Source: MVRV01 sp964646755 (GTDB lineage Bacteria > Desulfobacterota > Syntrophia > Syntrophales > Smithellaceae). Taken from it: a DNA stretch of 64,000 nucleotides. The notes beneath the pieces were generated by a model. It saw only the letters and a program-made list of their open reading frames with translations. It was not told the DNA's origin and made no database searches. Made by a program: the position numbers and the translations under genes. Numbering within the stretch: position 1 is the stretch's first letter; each line of letters begins with the position of its first letter. This document shows, in pieces, positions 59,249-64,000 of the stretch. Location: NCBI GenBank assembly GCA_964646755.1, contig CAZYIE010000010.1, positions 21,925 to 85,924 on the forward strand, written 5' to 3'.

Positions 59249-61207
59249 TCACAAGCCTCCGGTTCTGGCGGAGGTCATGACTGTTTTTAAGGGAATGTCA
59301 TACTTCAGCATTTTCCTGTAGAGAGTTGTCCTCGATACTTGAAGAATTTGAGCTGCCTTGGACATGTTTCCTTCGCACATTTTGATGGTCATTTTAATTT
59401 TTTCTTCTTCCATATTTGTTTCTTTACGAGAAATTAAGTTTTCACTCCAGCAAGCTGCATCTGACAAAATATCCTCTCGAATATCTTCTATGCCGATTAC
59501 ATTTCCACTTGCTACGGCATGAGCCATCTCGATTACATGCTCGAGTTCCCGGATATTTCCAGGCCAATCGTAATTAATAAGGGCATCGATGACCTCCGAC
59601 GATAGTGTCTTTTTAACACCATCCAGCTTTTCCCGCACTTTTTCCAGGAAAAATTCGGCGAGAGGCAGAATATCGTCTTTACGCTCTCTGAGAGGTGGAA
59701 TGACGATGGTGATGACGTTGAGTCGATAATAGAGATCTAATCTAAATTTACCTTCTTTAACTAATTGCTTGAGGTCACTATTCGTTGAAGCAATAATTTG
59801 CACATCAATTAGTATAGATTCTGTACCCCCGAGGCGTGTCACTTTCTTTTCTTCAATGACCCGCAACAGATATGATTGGAGGTCAAGTGGCATGTCCCCG
59901 ATTTCATCCAGATAGATTGTACCACGATTGGCCATTTGAAATTTCCCCGGCTTTCCTCTTGCCCTTGCTCCTGTAAAGGCACCGGTGTCGTAGCCGAAGA
60001 GTTCGCTGGCCAGCAGTTCTTTGGGGATTGCCGCACAGTTCAGAGCAACAAGCGGTTGAGCCGATCGTGGTCCATTTGCGTGAATAAACTTTGCCAAGAC
60101 CTCCTTACCTACGCCGCTTTCTCCAAGAATTATTTTTGTTGATGCAAAACAGGCTACTTTCCTCGCCCTGCTTATGATTCTACCCATGCTGGAAGAGATG
60201 TATATAGGCTGTGAATAATTTTCTCTTATGCTCGTGCTCACGGTCTTTCCATCAGCCTTGCCCCACGAAGAAATGGTCAAGACGCGACCTGTCCAGCCTT
60301 CGTGCACGTTATCGTTGCTGAAAATAGGTGTAAAATTGGCAAGATATGTGTCGTCGCCATTCATATCATTTTCAAGTTTTGTACTAAAGGAAACAGCAGT
60401 CGCATTTGATTGACGTAGTGTCTCTTGAAGTTTAGGACTAAAATGAAAAATATTCTTAAGCGGTGTACAACTTTTAGTCGCCAACATAGAATGTATTGTT
60501 TTATTAGATGCAAGGATGTTTCCATTCAAGTCAACGGCGATGATACCATCTCGTATATCGGCTTCCTTGGTAGATTCCAGAAACTTTTCTATGATGAGGT
60601 CGTGCTTGTTGTAATCGCGTGTGTTTGACATATTGCGCAGCGTTGTCTCTAATATAATTGCCAGTGATTCAACAAAGCATAATGATAAAACATTAAAGGT
60701 ATCGGCATGGCAGGATAGATTTAGAGCACCTATAATCTCGCCAGAGAATGGATCTCGAATAGGTGATGCAGCGCAACCGTAATTCCTCCATTGTTTAACA
60801 AAGTGATCTTCACCCAGAATGCAGATCGGTTGCCCAAGAGTAAGACAAGTACCAATTGCGTTCGTTCCAACGGATTCTTCAGACCAGTTGGTACCAACAT
60901 CAAAACCTAATATAGACCCTTCTTTTATTAATTCTTCATTTCCGTTAACGGATAAGATTGTTCCATGTTCGTCCGTTAATACAATAGCATGCTTCGAATA
61001 ATCAAAAAATGGGCTGAATTTCCTTATGATCGGCTGTGAGATTTGCAGCAATAGATGCTTTCGCTTTTGGCAAATTAATAAAAACTCTTCTTCCGTAATC
61101 TTCGGGGCTTTTTTGAGTTCGGGATCAATTGTCAAGGCTGTGCATTGATCCCATGATTTGACAATGTATTGCTTGAAAGATGCGTTGATGCCCGATAATT
61201 GGTCCAT
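59249..61207 (-). CDS. sigma-54-dependent transcriptional activator, AcoR-like (GAF-PAS-AAA-HTH)
   Basis: A 652-residue enhancer-binding protein. An N-terminal GAF-like sensor (about 60-200, with GTNWSEESVGTNAIGTCLTL and CAASPIRDPFSGEIIGALNL typical of AcoR) and a PAS-like segment (about 215-320) precede the AAA+ core. The core has Walker A ILGESGVGKEVLAKFIHANG, the sigma-54 loop GAFTGARARGKPGKFQMA, Walker B GTIYLDEIGDM and the arginine region RLDLYYRLNVITIVIPPLRE. A Fis-type HTH (MSKAAQILQVSRTTLYRKML) ends the protein. All activator motifs are intact. It is divergent from the carboxylase operon, and dyad sites and a -24/-12 promoter lie between, so it very likely activates that operon in response to a small molecule. 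Confidence 0.95.
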   Translation of the reverse strand: MDQLSGINASFKQYIVKSWDQCTALTIDPELKKAPKITEEEFLLICQKRKHLLLQISQPIIRKFSPFFDYSKHAIVLTDEHGTILSVNGNEELIKEGSILGFDVGTNWSEESVGTNAIGTCLTLGQPICILGEDHFVKQWRNYGCAASPIRDPFSGEIIGALNLSCHADTFNVLSLCFVESLAIILETTLRNMSNTRDYNKHDLIIEKFLESTKEADIRDGIIAVDLNGNILASNKTIHSMLATKSCTPLKNIFHFSPKLQETLRQSNATAVSFSTKLENDMNGDDTYLANFTPIFSNDNVHEGWTGRVLTISSWGKADGKTVSTSIRENYSQPIYISSSMGRIISRARKVACFASTKIILGESGVGKEVLAKFIHANGPRSAQPLVALNCAAIPKELLASELFGYDTGAFTGARARGKPGKFQMANRGTIYLDEIGDMPLDLQSYLLRVIEEKKVTRLGGTESILIDVQIIASTNSDLKQLVKEGKFRLDLYYRLNVITIVIPPLRERKDDILPLAEFFLEKVREKLDGVKKTLSSEVIDALINYDWPGNIRELEHVIEMAHAVASGNVIGIEDIREDILSDAACWSENLISRKETNMEEEKIKMTIKMCEGNMSKAAQILQVSRTTLYRKMLKYDIPLKTVMTSARTGGL

Positions 61208-61486
61208 GCTGTTACCTTTCAGTTTATTTCTATTGCAAAAGTTTACGAGGAGAATCCCGGTTCAAAGTGTAGCACTTCCGGCTAGAGAGAAATGATATGA
61301 TCGTTTTTTTATGCCGTTTTGTTTACTACTATCAAATTTATAAAGGTAAAAGCAACTTTTTTTTCGGTAATATTTCGATAATCATTTGGGAACTGTACCG
61401 GTGTCTGTTTGATCTAAATGTTTTTGATAAGAACTTTCTTTTTGATAGAGGCAGTATGAAAATGTGCTTGTGTGTCATAAAAAAAA

Positions 61487-61523
61487 TGTAACAGTGTTGT
61501 TACACTAGCTGTTACACTGTAAC
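61487..61523. promoter_or_regulatory. upstream activator sites (dyads TGTAACA-N4-TGTTACA and TGTTACAC-TGTAAC)
   Basis: The first site (61487-61504) is a perfect 7-bp inverted repeat with a 4-nt centre. The second (61510-61523) combines the same half-sites in the other order. They lie about 104-140 bp upstream of the -24 element, the normal place for a sigma-54 activator. A further GTGACA-like half-site is at 61531-61536. Confidence 0.75.
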
Positions 61524-61626
61524 CTCTGATGTGACACTTAATGCCTCAGCTTATTATTATCCCTGCATGTAAATGTTTCATTGTAATATCAACTCAATAC
61601 ATAACAAAATACAGTTGAATAACAAA

Positions 61627-61642
61627 TGGCACAGTCTGTGCT
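61627..61642 (+). promoter_or_regulatory. sigma-54 (-24/-12) promoter of the carboxylase operon
   Basis: TGGCAC-AGTCT-GTGCT: GG at 61628-61629 and GC at 61640-61641 with exactly 10 nt between, matching the sigma-54 consensus (TGGCAC-N5-TTGCW) in 9 of 11 fixed positions or so. Transcription would begin near 61653, about 110 bp before the carboxyltransferase start. The remaining sequence 61208-61486 is AT-rich, without a gene. Confidence 0.82.
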
Positions 61643-61763
61643 GTAAGAATTATCACGGTGGCCCCTGTATAAAGCTGTATCTATATTTTTGAGGCACTAT
61701 TAGCATCGTGATGCTTGTAGATGTGTGTAAGTTTGTAAACTACTAAAAGAGGAGGTAAGTTTT

Positions 61764-63218
61764 ATGGTTGAAGATAAGAAACTCAGTTCCGTCAGTGGTA
61801 ATGGCACACTTCAGTTGGTCGACGAATCATTGCGGGATGGAATACAGAGCCGGTGGGGAATGATGATGACCCATCATATGTTTGAGCCTGTTCTTGGCGA
61901 AATAGGTGAAGCTGGCTATTATGCCGTGGCTCTTCCGATACATGTTGCAACGGTTTTGATTAGTGCTCGCTTCTTTAATGAAGATCCTCGTCACCTGTTT
62001 AAAATGTGGAAGGAGAAGCTGAAAAATTCAAAATCGAATATTCGCACAGTGAATATGGGCATGTCGTTGCAAATCGCGGCACCGGCTGAAAATAAAACGA
62101 TGGTAAGGATGATTAATCAGCAATTCAAAAACTGGGTGCCAGAGCTCAACCAGACGGAGTTAATGTGTTGCGTTGAAGATGAGATCAAGAACACATTTCC
62201 GATTTTATTCCCATTGTATCGAAATATGGGAATAGAACCAATACCCTATATGGCAATCGGGCATGGTCCCCGTCATACCGAAGAGTTCTACGCCTCCCGA
62301 GTGAAGGAAATTGTTGAGAAATATAAGCCCTTAAGTATATGTATCAAGGATGTTGACGGGTTGCTGGTTGCGGATCGTCTCCGGAAGCTCATCACTGCTA
62401 TGTCGGCCGCCGCCAACGGTACGCCTCTCGAGCTTCATACGCATGGTATGAACGGCGAACAGACATATAACGCCGTTGTGGCTATGCAGATGGGAATAAG
62501 GAAAATCACCACTTGCATTCCTCCTCTGGCATATGGCTCATCCCACCCTTCAGTCTTCAATATCTGCAAGAATGCGGAAGAAATGGGTATACACCATAAC
62601 ATGGATATTGAAAAATTGAACGAGGTATCCGATCGTCTTACGAAAATAGGGAAGGCTTATGGCCATCCCGTTGATAGTACCATCCTACCCTTTGATTTGT
62701 CATTCTATAAACACCAGATACCCGGGGGTGTTATTTCCAATACCACAACACAGTTGACGCAATTAGGTATCCCGGAAAAGCTGCAGGATGTACTGGAGGA
62801 AATTCCGCGTATTTTGGCGGAGCTGGGGCATCCAGTCATGATTACCCCGTTTTCGCAGTTCATTGTGACGCAGGCTGTTCTTAATGTACAGGTGGGACGC
62901 TGGGAACAGTGCCTTGACTCCATGGTCGAGTTTGCGGCCGGTATTTACGGTATTGAAGAGACTGGAGTTGCTTATATGGATCAAAACCTCAAAGATAAGC
63001 TTTTGAGCCTTCCCCAGGCTAAGGCGATTAAAGAAACAGCTGCCCATCTCATCGAGACTATGAATTCCGAACCGTCGGAAGAAGAATGTTATAAAAGAAT
63101 TGGTCTGTCGCCCAAAGATGGCCTCGAAGAGTTCACAATGCTATGGGCCTTGCAGAGCAAAGAGCTCTTGAAAGGAATCCCCCCGGGTGGACCTGAGACG
63201 TATAAGAAGTATCTATAG
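61764..63218 (+). CDS. biotin-dependent carboxyltransferase (HMGL/PYC/OadA-like TIM barrel)
   Basis: A 484-residue carboxyltransferase that would move CO2 between carboxybiotin and an unknown acceptor. Metal and active-site elements are LVDESLRDGIQSRWGMMM (Asp ligand), the carbamylated-type Lys in SICIKDVDGLLVADRL, and the His pair in LELHTHGMNGEQTY, where pyruvate carboxylases and oxaloacetate decarboxylases have HTHDTSG. A C-terminal helical part (about 300-470, with GVISNTTTQLTQLGIPEKLQ) is of the PYC_OADA type. The changed HTHGMNG loop suggests another acceptor than pyruvate; this is inference. ATG 61764 follows AGAGGAGG. First gene of a sigma-54 operon with the carrier and biotin carboxylase. 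Confidence 0.9.
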   Translation: MVEDKKLSSVSGNGTLQLVDESLRDGIQSRWGMMMTHHMFEPVLGEIGEAGYYAVALPIHVATVLISARFFNEDPRHLFKMWKEKLKNSKSNIRTVNMGMSLQIAAPAENKTMVRMINQQFKNWVPELNQTELMCCVEDEIKNTFPILFPLYRNMGIEPIPYMAIGHGPRHTEEFYASRVKEIVEKYKPLSICIKDVDGLLVADRLRKLITAMSAAANGTPLELHTHGMNGEQTYNAVVAMQMGIRKITTCIPPLAYGSSHPSVFNICKNAEEMGIHHNMDIEKLNEVSDRLTKIGKAYGHPVDSTILPFDLSFYKHQIPGGVISNTTTQLTQLGIPEKLQDVLEEIPRILAELGHPVMITPFSQFIVTQAVLNVQVGRWEQCLDSMVEFAAGIYGIEETGVAYMDQNLKDKLLSLPQAKAIKETAAHLIETMNSEPSEEECYKRIGLSPKDGLEEFTMLWALQSKELLKGIPPGGPETYKKYL

Positions 63219-63353
63219 AGGAAGTTCGTAGGGAGTAGTAACCGGTGTTAATAGTATTAGCTGTCTGAAATTGTTTCAGCTTATGTAGTTTCAGGCGGTT
63301 GAAGATAATGAAAATCAAAAAAATTAGTTACTAGAAATAGGAGGTAAAATTTT

Positions 63354-63620
63354 ATGTGTGCAGCAAATGCAGATGGTCTCGTACCGATTGTAGCGGCGGT
63401 AACCAGTGTTTTCTATAGTAGACCCAGTCCCGGAGATCCTCCTTTCGTGGTGGCAGGTGATAAAGTTAATGCAGATACCGTAATCTGCTTACTGGAGATA
63501 ATGAAGTGTTTTCGTTCCGTCGCTGCCGGTGTCAAAGGGACGGTAGTAAAGGTTCTTGTGGAGAGCGGATCCATGGTAAAAAAGGGAGACGTGATAATGC
63601 TTATCAAACCGGAGAAATAA
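63354..63620 (+). CDS. biotin carboxyl carrier protein, AccB-like
   Basis: An 88-residue biotinyl domain. The thumb-type segment SVFYSRPSPGDPPFVVAGDK is that of AccB. The biotinylation motif reads LLEIMKCFRSV: Ile and Cys replace the usual Ala and Met of the EAMKM form, with the target Lys kept at about residue 51. The C-terminal GVKGTVVKVLVESGSMVKKG closes the beta sandwich. It has no N-terminal Pro/Ala linker, so it is a minimal stand-alone carrier. ATG 63354 follows AGGAGG. It should be biotinylated by BirA and serve the carboxylase before and after it. Confidence 0.9.
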   Translation: MCAANADGLVPIVAAVTSVFYSRPSPGDPPFVVAGDKVNADTVICLLEIMKCFRSVAAGVKGTVVKVLVESGSMVKKGDVIMLIKPEK

Positions 63621-63750
63621 TCAGACAAACCCGGAAGGGGATACAGGCTGGTGGCTATGAGCAATGGCCACCAGCCTTATTGAAATAAACATGGAGCAAA
63701 GCGAGAGGGGATGAAAAAATCTTTCTGAAGATTCTGAGGTGAAAGGATTT

Positions 63751-64000
63751 ATGAAAAAAAGAAAAGTGCTTGTTGCCAACAGAGGTGAGATTGCCGTCCG
63801 CATTATCAAAGCCTGTAAGGACCTTGGTATAAAGACTGTTTTGGTTGTTTCCGAAGCCGATAAGGAAAGTATGGGCGCGAGGATGGCCGATGAGGTTATC
63901 TGTATTGGCCCTCCCCAGGTTAATTTGAGTTATCTTAACATACCGAAGATTATTAATGCTGCTTTAGAGACTGGCGCCGATGCAATTCATCCGGGATATG
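63751..64000 (+). CDS. biotin carboxylase, N-terminal part (cut by the window end)
   Basis: The frame runs open from ATG 63751 (GAGGTGAAAGG upstream) to the last base. The visible 83 residues are the start of a biotin carboxylase: KVLVANRGEIAVRIIKACKD, then ADEVICIGPPQVNLSYLNIP and ALETGADAIHPGY, as in AccC and PycA. It carboxylates biotin on the carrier using bicarbonate and ATP. It completes the three-component carboxylase (carboxyltransferase, carrier, biotin carboxylase). Whether the full protein has extra domains cannot be seen. Confidence 0.92.
   Translation, partial: MKKRKVLVANRGEIAVRIIKACKDLGIKTVLVVSEADKESMGARMADEVICIGPPQVNLSYLNIPKIINAALETGADAIHPGY

Overview
The window is a scaffolded draft fragment: three N-runs, two of them exactly 10 N. 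It most likely comes from an anaerobic Desulfobacterota bacterium of the Syntrophus/Smithella kind. That placement is an inference. It rests on the siroheme-dependent (Ahb) heme route, several acyl-CoA synthetase, acyl-CoA dehydrogenase, thiolase and crotonase genes, a sigma-54 enhancer-binding regulator, and 4Fe-4S redox proteins. No rRNA gene, CRISPR array or complete prophage is visible.

Layout. 0.3-18 kb is mostly housekeeping: a LivK-like binding protein, small conserved proteins, tex (split by a 10-N gap), a DEAD-box helicase, folD, a binding-protein/GGDEF receptor, an Hdr-like Fe-S protein, a ferredoxin-nitroreductase, tRNA-Phe, rsmE, prmA and a RelB/YafQ toxin-antitoxin pair. 20-33.4 kb is a tetrapyrrole operon: precorrin-2 dehydrogenase, a HemX/CcsA-like protein, hemA, hemC, a cobA-hemD fusion, ahbC, hemB, ahbD and one Lrp-type siroheme decarboxylase, followed by polA. 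Together these genes carry out most steps from glutamyl-tRNA through uroporphyrinogen III and siroheme to heme b. The junctions of this operon hold palindromic repeats, and three of them hold small nuclease ORFs: an opal-interrupted GIY-YIG gene, an intact GIY-YIG gene, and a DUF559 nuclease fused in frame to ahbD.

33.7-46 kb holds an exported protein, a flavoprotein, a thioesterase, a fused FeoA-FeoB, a YgjP-like peptidase, a UPF0200 kinase, an acyl-CoA synthetase, a helicase whose conserved N-terminus lies upstream of any AUG/GUG/UUG, and a HigB/HigA-type pair with an operator in its promoter. 46.4-56.2 kb is an accessory fatty/aromatic acyl-CoA degradation block: a tandem double-TetR regulator, an IS3 remnant, acyl-CoA dehydrogenase, thiolase, a FadB-like protein, crotonase and a CoA ligase. 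It is bracketed by an exact 20-bp inverted repeat that forms the end of the IS3 remnant. 56.4-59 kb has a nitronate-monooxygenase-like gene and then a solitary integron-type gene cassette. That cassette has a canonical 57-bp attC and carries a DUF5131 gene and an NTF2-like gene, with no integrase in view.

59.2-64 kb is a sigma-54 module. An AcoR-like activator is divergent from a biotin-dependent carboxylase operon (carboxyltransferase, biotin carrier, biotin carboxylase cut by the window end). Between them lie a clear -24/-12 promoter and upstream dyad sites. The carboxyltransferase has an altered active-site motif, so its substrate is open.

Best leads: the orphan integron cassette, the nuclease/palindrome cassettes in the heme operon, the IS3-bracketed acyl-CoA block, the sigma-54 carboxylase, and the likely AUA-initiated helicase.
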